A DNA stretch of 5,252 bases from Alphaproteobacteria bacterium TMED109 (GTDB taxonomy: Bacteria > Pseudomonadota > Alphaproteobacteria > TMED109): contig NHFK01000008.1 of the NCBI GenBank assembly GCA_002171375.1, positions 10,271 through 15,522 of the forward strand, given 5' to 3'. Below, in pieces: positions 1 through 5,252 of this stretch. The notes below the pieces were generated by a model. That model was not told where the DNA came from and did no database searches. It was given only the letters and a program-made list of their open reading frames with translations. A program made the translations under genes and the position numbers. Within the stretch, counting starts at the first letter, position 1. The number at the start of each line of letters is the position of its first letter.

Positions 1-660
1 GCTAATTTATACGAAAGATGGTATAAATTTATTGGAATAAAAGTGTTAGATGGAATTGGCTCTACTGAGATGCTGCATATATTTATTTCAAATACGATAG
101 ATAATATTACGCCTGGAGCTTCTGGAAAACCAGTTAATGGCTACGAAGCTAGACTTATAAATGATGATGGAAAAGTTGCTTCTGATGATGAGATTGCAGA
201 ATTAGAAGTAAAAGGACCATCTAGCGCTAGTTCATATTGGAATAAACCAAAAAAATCTAGTTTAACTTTTAAAGATGAATGGACCAAAACTGGAGATAAA
301 TATATACGAGATGTTAATGGAATATATACATATTGTGGACGAGCTGATGATATGATGAAGGTTTCTGGTCAGTATGTATCTCCTTTCGAAGTTGAAGCGG
401 CTTTACAAAGCCATGAAGAGGTATTGGAAGCTGCAGTTGTAGGAAGTAGAGATAGCAATAATTTAATTAAACCTAAAGCATTTGTTATACTTAAAAATAA
501 ATCTAAAGAAACTGAGAATCTTAAATTAGCACTTACTAATCATGTTAAAAATCAACTAACCCCTTTTAAATATCCACGTTGGTATGAATTTGTTAATGAA
601 TTACCAAAAACAGCTACAGGAAAAATCCAAAGATATAAATTACGAACTAATAATGACTGA
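1..660 (+). CDS. Benzoate-CoA ligase family acyl-CoA synthetase, C-terminal part (5' end outside window)
   Basis: The gene is the 3' part of an adenylate-forming (ANL superfamily) ligase that converts an aromatic acid, ATP and CoA to the aryl-CoA thioester in the cytoplasm. The frame is open from base 1, giving 219 visible residues against about 510-530 for the family, so roughly 300 N-terminal residues lie upstream. The GTG at 43 is internal, because family-like sequence precedes it. Visible motifs are A5 (DGIGSTEMLH, about residues 17-26), the A7 TGD (97-99), the A8 hinge GRADDMMKVSGQ (113-124) and the A10 TATGKIQR with catalytic Lys about 208. The DGIGSTEMLHIF stretch followed by SGKPVNGYEA is characteristic of the benzoate/4-hydroxybenzoate/2-aminobenzoate-CoA ligase family, as I know it. 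The residues that choose the substrate lie mostly in the missing part, so benzoate, hydroxybenzoate and anthranilate cannot be told apart. Its stop overlaps the start of the next gene, indicating an operon. Confidence 0.9.
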   Translation, partial: ANLYERWYKFIGIKVLDGIGSTEMLHIFISNTIDNITPGASGKPVNGYEARLINDDGKVASDDEIAELEVKGPSSASSYWNKPKKSSLTFKDEWTKTGDKYIRDVNGIYTYCGRADDMMKVSGQYVSPFEVEAALQSHEEVLEAAVVGSRDSNNLIKPKAFVILKNKSKETENLKLALTNHVKNQLTPFKYPRWYEFVNELPKTATGKIQRYKLRTNND

Positions 661-1423
661 AATTAATGATTATATTTTGATAGATGATACTAAAATTGAA
701 GTAAAATCTATCATACATAAAAACTCTACTCTTGAACCAATAGTATTTCTTCATGAAGGTTTAGGTTCAGTAGCATTATGGAAGAACTTCCCTAGAGAAA
801 TTTATAATTTAACAAAACGAGATATAATTGTTTATTCAAGATTAGGTATGGGCAATTCTTCTCCATTAAGAGTTGCTAGAGCATTTGATTATATGCACCA
901 AGAAGCAATTAATTATCTTCCTAAAATTTTAAATTTATTAGATATAACTAACCCAATTTTAATGGGCCACTCGGATGGTGCATCAATAGCATTAATATAT
1001 GCAGGAAATGGTAACAAAGTTAAGTCAATGATTTTAGAAGCACCTCATGTATTTGTAGAAGATATTTCTATTATAGGCATTAAGAATGCAAAAAAACAAT
1101 GGAATAACAGTAATTTAAAAGAAAAACTTAGTAAATATCATAAAGATCCAGAAGGAGCTTTTACGGGTTGGTGTGATGCATGGCTTTCTAAAAAATTTAA
1201 ATCTTGGAATATAGAAGAATACCTAGATAATATTTCTGTCCCAATACTTCTAATACAAGGCAATGAAGATACTTACGGAACTATTAAACAATTAGAGAGT
1301 ATTGAAAATAAAACTAAAGGTTATGTTGAAAGGTATGAGTTAGAGGACTGTGGGCACAGTCCTCATACTCAATTTCCTAGAGAAATATCAGAAAAAATAA
1401 AGACTTTTTTGACAAATAATTAG
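653..1423 (+). CDS. Alpha/beta-fold hydrolase coupled to the aryl-CoA ligase
   Basis: This is a 256-residue soluble alpha/beta hydrolase with a complete catalytic set: nucleophile elbow GHSDG with Ser107, acid Asp206 in QGNEDTYGT, and His235 in CGHSPH. The oxyanion-side motif is HEGLG (34-38), and a helical cap lies at about 135-190 ([10 protein letters not shown], then WNIEEYL). The ATG at 653 is chosen over the in-frame ATG at 584. The longer form would add 23 residues lying wholly within the ligase gene, whereas 653 gives the usual ATGACTGA stop-start overlap and places the first beta strand normally. No Shine-Dalgarno sequence is visible, which fits translational coupling to the ligase. 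From memory, proteins of this subfamily often sit beside benzoate-CoA ligase genes in proteobacteria. A role as thioesterase or as hydrolase of a CoA-linked or ring-cleavage intermediate is inferred; the true substrate is unknown. The stop codon overlaps that of the convergent TrpB-like gene. Confidence 0.88.
   Translation: MTEINDYILIDDTKIEVKSIIHKNSTLEPIVFLHEGLGSVALWKNFPREIYNLTKRDIIVYSRLGMGNSSPLRVARAFDYMHQEAINYLPKILNLLDITNPILMGHSDGASIALIYAGNGNKVKSMILEAPHVFVEDISIIGIKNAKKQWNNSNLKEKLSKYHKDPEGAFTGWCDAWLSKKFKSWNIEEYLDNISVPILLIQGNEDTYGTIKQLESIENKTKGYVERYELEDCGHSPHTQFPREISEKIKTFLTNN
1333..1368. repeat. Compound GC-rich inverted repeat (hairpin) inside the hydrolase 3' end
   Basis: GAGGACTGTG (1343-1352) and CACAGTCCTC (1355-1364) form a perfect 10-bp inverted repeat with a 2-base loop; 14 of those 22 bases are G or C in a strongly AT-rich setting. 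Outer arms GTAT (1333-1336) and ATAC (1365-1368) add 4 bp across a 6-base one-sided bulge. Alternatively, GTATGAG (1333-1339) pairs with CTCATAC (1362-1368) around a 7-bp inner stem. It lies in the codons around catalytic His235, and 56 bases beyond the stop of the convergent minus-strand gene. No T-run follows it closely on either strand, so it is not a textbook intrinsic terminator. It could mark RNA 3' ends in either direction or be a by-product of coding. Confidence 0.75.
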
Positions 1424-2838
1424 GCAGAAACAGATGGTAAATTTGCTAAAGCCATTGCAACTTCACTTTCATCATAGTCTTGATCTTTAAGTTTTCCACC
1501 AAAATAATCTGTATATGCTTGCATATCAAAATGACCATGACCACACAAATTAAATAAAATCGTCTTACTTTGGCCTTCCTCTTTAGCCTTAAGAGCTTCT
1601 ACAATTGCACCTTTTACTGCATGATTTGCTTCAGGAGCAGGAAGTATACCCTCAGCTTTAGCAAAAGTTACTCCAGCTTCAAAGCATTCCAATTGTTTAT
1701 AAGAGGTACACTCTATTTCATTTTCATTAGCTAAATGACTCACTAAAGGCGACATACCATGATATCTTAAACCACCTGCATGAAAACCTGGTGGAACAAA
1801 AGCTGAACCTAAAGTGTGCATTTTTACTAAAGGAGTTAAGTGTCCTGTATCACCAAAGTCATAAGCATATTTACCTTTAGTTAAAGTAGGACAATTTGCT
1901 GGTTCAACTGCAACTATCCTTGTTTTACTTTCTCCTCTTAAATTTCGACCAATGAATGGAAAAGCTATACCAGCAAAATTTGAACCACCACCTGTACATC
2001 CAACTATAACATCAGGCTCGTCTCCAGCAATTTCTAACTGCTTCATACTTTCTTGCCCAATTATGGTTTGATGTAATAATACATGGTTTAATACACTACC
2101 TAATGCATACTTAGTATCATCTCTTTGAGCTGCCATTTCTACAGCCTCTGAAATAGCTATCCCAAGACTTCCTGTACTATCTGGACTGTCTTTTAAAATA
2201 GCTTTCCCAGATTCAGTTTCATTACTCGGACTTGCAACACATCTAGCTCCAAAACTTTCCATTAAAGCCCTTCTATATGGCTTTTGATTAAAACTAACTT
2301 TAACCATATATACATCAACTTCTAAACCAAATATTGATCCAGCAAAAGCTAAGGAAGATCCCCATTGCCCTGCACCCGTTTCAGTAGTTAGCCTTTTAAC
2401 TCCTTCTTGTTTATTATAATATGCTTGAGGAACAGCAGTATTAGGTTTATGACTGCCTGAGGGACTTACCCCTTCATATTTATAATAAATTTTAGCTGGT
2501 GTATCTAGAGCTTTCTCTAACTTTCTAGCTCTATAAAGTGGACTAGGTCGCCATTGTCTATAAATTTCTCTAACTTGATCTGGAATTTCAATTTCTCTAT
2601 CAGTACTAACCTCTTGCATAATTAATTCCATTGGAAATAACGGAGCAAGGTCTTCTGGTCCAATAGGCTCTCCTGTTCCTGGATTTAATGGAGGTGCTAG
2701 TGGTGTTTTTAAGTCAGAACAAATATTATACCAATGTGTAGGCATTTCATGTTCATTTAGAAGAATTTTTACTCTTTCATTCTCATAATTAGTTTGATCT
2801 AATGCAGACAGTACGTCTTGCTCGCCCTTTTTAAACAT
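1420..2838 (-). CDS. trpB2: TrpB2-type (TrpB-like) PLP-dependent enzyme
   Basis: The 472-residue protein is a fold-type II PLP enzyme of the TrpB2 class (TrpB-related, about 420-470 residues), longer than the TrpB1 of classical trp operons. Class features are an N-terminal extension with [10 protein letters not shown] (34-43) and PLNPGTGEP (50-58). The Schiff-base Lys131 sits in GSHKPNTA, the substrate-carboxylate and catalytic Glu153 loop in TETGAGQWG, the phosphate-binding loop is [10 protein letters not shown] (281-290), and the cofactor-ring motif is [10 protein letters not shown] (430-439). TrpB2 proteins make L-tryptophan from indole and serine (or phosphoserine in some archaea) without the usual TrpA partner. 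No trpA or other trp gene is adjacent, so indole salvage or another beta-replacement reaction is possible. Cys432 stands where Ser is usual. The start is supported by a strong GGGGAGAGGA ribosome site. The gene follows the nitrilase-like gene after 20 bases. Its GC looks somewhat higher than that of the dehydrogenase gene. Confidence 0.93.
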   Translation of the reverse strand: MFKKGEQDVLSALDQTNYENERVKILLNEHEMPTHWYNICSDLKTPLAPPLNPGTGEPIGPEDLAPLFPMELIMQEVSTDREIEIPDQVREIYRQWRPSPLYRARKLEKALDTPAKIYYKYEGVSPSGSHKPNTAVPQAYYNKQEGVKRLTTETGAGQWGSSLAFAGSIFGLEVDVYMVKVSFNQKPYRRALMESFGARCVASPSNETESGKAILKDSPDSTGSLGIAISEAVEMAAQRDDTKYALGSVLNHVLLHQTIIGQESMKQLEIAGDEPDVIVGCTGGGSNFAGIAFPFIGRNLRGESKTRIVAVEPANCPTLTKGKYAYDFGDTGHLTPLVKMHTLGSAFVPPGFHAGGLRYHGMSPLVSHLANENEIECTSYKQLECFEAGVTFAKAEGILPAPEANHAVKGAIVEALKAKEEGQSKTILFNLCGHGHFDMQAYTDYFGGKLKDQDYDESEVAMALANLPSVSA

Positions 2839-2850
2839 TATCCTCTCCCC
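2839..2850 (-). promoter_or_regulatory. Strong Shine-Dalgarno site of the TrpB-like gene
   Basis: Read on the minus strand, GGGGAGAGGA precedes the ATG at 2838, with GGAG about 6 bases from the start codon. It fills half of the 20-base gap between the two genes. It is much stronger than the sites of the two upstream minus-strand genes (only GGAAA for the nitrilase-like gene, none clear for the dehydrogenase). This suggests the last gene of the block is translated most efficiently. Confidence 0.7.
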
Positions 2851-2858
2851 TTGAATTT

Positions 2859-3929
2859 TTACTTTTTGGATTTAACCCATATACCTTTATCATGCAATAG
2901 TTTTATCTGTTTATCAATTACTTTAGTTTTGTACTCTTTATGCTTCATAGGAACTCTATCAAGATAGAGATTTTTTGGATAAATAGGATCTTTATATAAT
3001 AGCTGATATAACTCAGTTCTAATATCTTTCATCCAATTATCCCATTGTGCATTTTCTCTATGAAACCTTAAGGCTTCTATATCTATTACACCTGATACAT
3101 ATGTCGAAGAACCACCATAATCTTGTCTACCGACAATTTTACCTTTATAATCTATTATATAAGATCTACCCCCAAAAGTGTCTATTGGTGTATCACCTTC
3201 TTTATGTAAATAATATGTTCCCATATTAGGAGCTAAAACATACATATTATTATCTAATGCTCTTGCTCTACTCTGAATTTCAAACATATCATTTCCTGTA
3301 GCAGGGTGAGGATAAGAAGCTCTATAAACAATCTCTGCGCCATTTAATGCTAATGCCCTAGCATTTTCTGGATAAGAACCTTCATTTGCCATCATAATAC
3401 CTAATCGTCCTATATCAGTCTCCACTACAGGCCAGAAAGCATCAAGATTATTACCATATTTTTCTATCCACCAGTCGTATATATCATGAGGGCAAACAGA
3501 ATGTTCAACAGGAAATAAAGGAGATACTTTATAGTGTACTAATATTACTTCACCGGATGGATCTATAATAAAACCGCAATTAAAAAATCTATTTGGCCAA
3601 TCTGGATGTTTAGCTTTAGCTTGAGCTATTATATAACTATTATACTCTCTTGCTATTCCACCTAGCATATCTGTTTCCCATCCAGGAATATCTATACAGC
3701 AAGTTTTTGCAAAATCTTCATGTTCTGCATCAAGAACTTCATCATTAAATCCTTGAAGTGCTCCCTCAGGAATAGCAATTAACCTAACTGGAATATCTAA
3801 ACTAGATAGCCATGAAGCTGCTTTAGTTAAATGTTTAATATGGGTTAAATTATGCTTGATATCCGACCTATGTCTGATTCCTCTAACGGTAGGAATTAAT
3901 CCAACAGCTGTATATGGTTTAATACTCAT
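2859..3929 (-). CDS. Carbon-nitrogen hydrolase (nitrilase) superfamily protein lacking the catalytic Cys
   Basis: The 356-residue protein has the nitrilase-superfamily alpha-beta-beta-alpha layout. Glu55 in AIPEGA and Lys134 in VHYKVSP match the first two members of the Glu-Lys-Cys triad. The third motif, normally of the form C-x-(D/E)-G-x-(Y/F)-P-E, reads ANEGSYPE (181-188), with Ala181 (codon GCA) in the Cys place. The rest of the motif and the following helix ([15 protein letters not shown]) are intact, as are later family elements such as SRARALDNN (220-228) and FGGRSYIID. Family enzymes hydrolyse nitriles, amides or carbamoyl compounds, but without the thiol nucleophile ordinary hydrolysis is not expected. 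It may be a distinct Cys-less subfamily, a binding protein, or use another residue. The ORF is full length and undamaged, so it is not a pseudogene. The ATG is preceded by a weak GGAAA. It ends 20 bases before the TrpB-like gene, and the two are likely co-transcribed. Confidence 0.85.
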   Translation of the reverse strand: MSIKPYTAVGLIPTVRGIRHRSDIKHNLTHIKHLTKAASWLSSLDIPVRLIAIPEGALQGFNDEVLDAEHEDFAKTCCIDIPGWETDMLGGIAREYNSYIIAQAKAKHPDWPNRFFNCGFIIDPSGEVILVHYKVSPLFPVEHSVCPHDIYDWWIEKYGNNLDAFWPVVETDIGRLGIMMANEGSYPENARALALNGAEIVYRASYPHPATGNDMFEIQSRARALDNNMYVLAPNMGTYYLHKEGDTPIDTFGGRSYIIDYKGKIVGRQDYGGSSTYVSGVIDIEALRFHRENAQWDNWMKDIRTELYQLLYKDPIYPKNLYLDRVPMKHKEYKTKVIDKQIKLLHDKGIWVKSKK

Positions 3930-3960
3930 TTTTTTTCCAAAATAAAATCGTTAGAATGGG

Positions 3961-3989
3961 ATTAGATATTTTTTAAAAGAAAATGTCCA
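3961..3989 (-). promoter_or_regulatory. Candidate sigma70-like promoter for the nitrilase-like/TrpB-like pair
   Basis: On the minus strand a -35 box TGGACA (3989-3984, one mismatch to TTGACA) is followed by a 17-base spacer and a -10 box TCTAAT (3966-3961, one mismatch to TATAAT). Transcription would start near 3954, leaving a leader of about 25 bases before the ATG at 3929. It lies in the 76-base gap after the dehydrogenase gene, the longest gap on the minus strand. AT-rich DNA produces chance -10 boxes readily, but the good -35 box and exact spacing are better than background. The gap holds no clear terminator, so read-through from the dehydrogenase gene is also possible. Confidence 0.5.
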
Positions 3990-4005
3990 TATAAATATGA
4001 AATAA

Positions 4006-5091
4006 TTATACAAGTAACTTTAAAATTGAATTAATAACTTTTTTAGTATTAGCTGTCCCACCAAGATCAGGAGTAAATGGACCTCCAGTATTAGCATAAA
4101 GCTTAATAGCCTTAAATATTCTATTAGCAGATTTATATTCACCTAAATGCTCAAGCATCATCATACCACTCCATATAGCACCAATAGGATTAGCATTATT
4201 CTTTCCTACTATATCAAAAGCAGATCCATGAATTGGTTCAAACATTGATGGAAAATTTTTATTTGTAGCTATATTTGCAGTAGCACCAATACCTAAACTT
4301 CCGGTAAGAGCAGAAGCTAAATCAGATAAAATATCTGCATGTAAATTTGTTGCAACCATTACATCTATTTTTTCTGGATTATTTACCATAACCGCAGTTG
4401 CTGCATCTACTAACAATTTATTTGTCTTAACTTTGGGATAATATTTTTTAACTTCATAAAATATTTTATCCCATAATTTCATACCATGTTTCTGTGCATT
4501 AGATTTAGTTATTAATGTTAAATGTTTTTTTGGTCTTTTAGAAGCTAATTTAAAAGCATAATCATGAATTCTTCTGCAGCCTTCTCTCGTAAAAACTGCT
4601 ACTTCGCTTCCAATTTCAATAGGTAAACCTTTATGGACTATTCCACCAGAACCTGCATATTCGCCCTCGCTATTTTCTCTAACTATTATCCAATCAATTT
4701 TTTTTGCTAAGTGTTTATTTAGTGGAGAATTAATACCTTCTATGTATTTAGAAGGTCTTATATTTGCATATTGATCTAATCCTTGACAAATCTTAAGTCT
4801 TAGTCCCCATAGGGTAATATCATCATCAATATCTTTATCCCCTACTGCTCCAAAAAATATAGCATCATGTTTTTTTAATTTCTCTAAACCATCATCTGGC
4901 ATCATTAATTTATGCTTTTTATAGTAGTTACTTCCCCAATTATATACCTTTTCTTTAATAATTATATTATCTAATTTTAAGGATTTTTTTATAACTTTTA
5001 AGCTTGCGTTAATAACCTCTGGTCCAATACCATCACCAGGTAATATTGCTATGTTATATTTGTAATTGTTGTTTTTATTAAATTGTTTCAT
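4006..5091 (-). CDS. Isocitrate/isopropylmalate dehydrogenase family protein, tartrate/D-malate dehydrogenase-like
   Basis: The 361-residue protein is a beta-decarboxylating hydroxyacid dehydrogenase using NAD(P)+ and a divalent metal. Motifs in order: GDGIGPEV (19-26), FFGAVGD (79-85), LDQYANIRP (105-113, Arg112), VRENSEGEYAG (137-147, Arg138), Lys196 in TKSNAQ, Asp229 in LVDAA, metal-binding Asp253 and Asp257 in NLHADILSD, and the coenzyme loop EPIHGSAFDIVGK (285-297). The TLWGL, QGLDQY and RENSEGEY stretches and NPIGAIWSGMMMLEHLG point to the tartrate/D-malate dehydrogenase branch rather than leucine-pathway LeuB, and no leu genes are nearby. Cys102 occupies the usual place of the first substrate-carboxylate Arg, so the substrate may differ from malate or tartrate. 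The ATG at 5091 puts the Rossmann-like GDGIG motif at the normal distance. No Shine-Dalgarno sequence is evident. The protein is very rich in Lys and Asn. It heads the minus-strand block. Confidence 0.88.
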   Translation of the reverse strand: MKQFNKNNNYKYNIAILPGDGIGPEVINASLKVIKKSLKLDNIIIKEKVYNWGSNYYKKHKLMMPDDGLEKLKKHDAIFFGAVGDKDIDDDITLWGLRLKICQGLDQYANIRPSKYIEGINSPLNKHLAKKIDWIIVRENSEGEYAGSGGIVHKGLPIEIGSEVAVFTREGCRRIHDYAFKLASKRPKKHLTLITKSNAQKHGMKLWDKIFYEVKKYYPKVKTNKLLVDAATAVMVNNPEKIDVMVATNLHADILSDLASALTGSLGIGATANIATNKNFPSMFEPIHGSAFDIVGKNNANPIGAIWSGMMMLEHLGEYKSANRIFKAIKLYANTGGPFTPDLGGTANTKKVINSILKLLV

Positions 5092-5151
5092 ATACTAATA
5101 TCTTATAATATTGTTTTGATAATATATATATTAAATCAAGGGGGGATGGAA
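5092..5151. promoter_or_regulatory. Divergent promoter region between dehydrogenase and SDR genes
   Basis: This 60-base, very AT-rich gap must hold the start signals of both divergent genes unless they lie inside coding sequence. On the plus strand TATAAT (5104-5109) is a perfect -10 box. The best -35 is TTGTTT at 5083-5088, inside the other gene, with a short 15-base spacer. No convincing minus-strand promoter is seen. AATATATATATT (5121-5132) is a perfect 12-base palindrome, and ATAATAT occurs twice 14 bases apart (5105-5111, 5119-5125). These could bind a regulator but may be chance in such biased DNA. Confidence 0.4.
5138..5145 (+). promoter_or_regulatory. Shine-Dalgarno site deciding the SDR start
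   Basis: AAGGGGGG ends 6 bases before the ATG at 5152, an ideal spacing. The alternative in-frame ATG at 5146 directly abuts the G-run and would leave no proper spacing, so 5152 is preferred. The run of six G bases stands out in this AT-rich sequence. Confidence 0.65.
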
Positions 5152-5252
5152 ATGATTAATTATACTGAAGATTTTTCAAGCAAAGTAGCCATTATAACTG
5201 GAGCAGGAAGCGGTATTGGTAAAGAAACGGCTAAAAGAATGATCAATAATGG
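5152..5252 (+). CDS. Short-chain dehydrogenase/reductase (SDR), N-terminal fragment (3' end outside window)
   Basis: Thirty-three codons are visible before the window ends. They read as the start of a classical SDR oxidoreductase: a first beta strand KVAIIT (11-16), then the glycine-rich dinucleotide-binding motif TGAGSGIG (16-23), with a following helix KETAKRM. The pattern TGxxxGxG defines NAD(P)H binding in classical SDRs of about 250 residues. The catalytic Asn-Ser-Tyr-Lys residues and the substrate pocket lie beyond the window, so substrate and cofactor preference cannot be stated. It is divergently transcribed from the hydroxyacid dehydrogenase and has its own strong ribosome site, suggesting the first gene of a plus-strand unit. 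Confidence 0.85.
   Translation, partial: MINYTEDFSSKVAIITGAGSGIGKETAKRMINN

Noticed and set aside
43..45. GTG as the start of the ligase gene
   Set aside because: The frame stays open to base 1 with ligase-like sequence, and a full family member needs about 300 more N-terminal residues, so the GTG is an internal Val codon.
584..652. Upstream ATG extension of the alpha/beta hydrolase
   Set aside because: The extra 23 residues overlap the conserved A10 region of the ligase in another frame and do not look like hydrolase sequence; the ATG at 653 fits coupling and fold.
1343..1410. Intrinsic terminator formed by the hairpin and the T-run at 1405-1410
   Set aside because: The T-run is about 40 bases beyond the stem and inside the coding sequence, and the minus-strand side is not followed by a U-rich tract; the geometry is wrong for a Rho-independent terminator.
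3047..3229. A 60-codon plus-strand open frame
   Set aside because: It lies entirely antisense to the well-supported nitrilase-superfamily gene, has a low-complexity Leu/Tyr/His-rich composition and no family resemblance; it is a shadow frame.
3989..4000. CATAT/ATATG inverted repeat after the dehydrogenase stop codon as a terminator
   Set aside because: The stem is only 5 bp and all but one pair are A-T, expected by chance in this DNA, with no adjoining T-run of note.
5146..5148. ATG at 5146 as SDR start
   Set aside because: It directly follows the G-run of the ribosome site with no proper spacing; the in-frame ATG at 5152 has ideal spacing.
1..5252. CRISPR arrays, tRNA or rRNA genes, insertion sequences, phage or toxin-antitoxin genes
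   Set aside because: No spaced direct repeats, cloverleaf-like segments, transposase-like frames or terminal repeats were seen; nearly all bases are taken up by the six metabolic genes.

Overview
This 5252-base window is compact, strongly AT-rich bacterial DNA. It carries six protein-coding genes, two of them cut by the window edges, with almost no intergenic space. The low GC, the Lys/Asn/Ile-rich proteins, the tight packing and the set of catabolic enzymes suggest a streamlined, possibly marine, proteobacterium of SAR11/HIMB59/SAR86-like style. That placement is inference; no rRNA or marker gene is present to settle it.

Layout. Bases 1-660 (+) are the C-terminal part of a benzoate-CoA ligase-family acyl-CoA synthetase. 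It overlaps by 8 bases, and is probably translationally coupled to, an alpha/beta hydrolase at 653-1423 (+). That gene converges on a three-gene minus-strand block, and the two stop codons physically overlap at 1420-1423. Read 5' to 3' on the minus strand, the block is: a tartrate/D-malate/isopropylmalate-type dehydrogenase (5091-4006), a carbon-nitrogen hydrolase (nitrilase) superfamily protein (3929-2859), and a TrpB2-type PLP enzyme (2838-1420). A sigma70-like promoter lies in the 76-base gap before the nitrilase-like gene, so nitrilase-trpB2 may be its own transcription unit. A 60-base divergent region (5092-5151) separates the dehydrogenase from the start of a short-chain dehydrogenase/reductase at 5152 (+), which runs off the window.

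How the genes may fit together. A CoA ligase for an aromatic acid coupled to an alpha/beta hydrolase suggests activation and later hydrolysis of an aromatic carboxylate or its ring-cleavage product. The nitrilase-like, TrpB-like, hydroxyacid dehydrogenase and SDR genes are consistent with a scavenging or catabolic island for aromatic, amide or amino-acid-derived compounds. No single named pathway can be assigned from these bases.

Most notable observations: the nitrilase-superfamily protein has Ala where the catalytic Cys should be, although Glu and Lys of the triad are kept; the dehydrogenase has Cys where the first substrate-carboxylate Arg is expected; the TrpB-like enzyme has Cys where a Ser usually contacts the PLP ring nitrogen; and a long, GC-rich compound hairpin lies inside the hydrolase coding sequence near the convergent gene ends.
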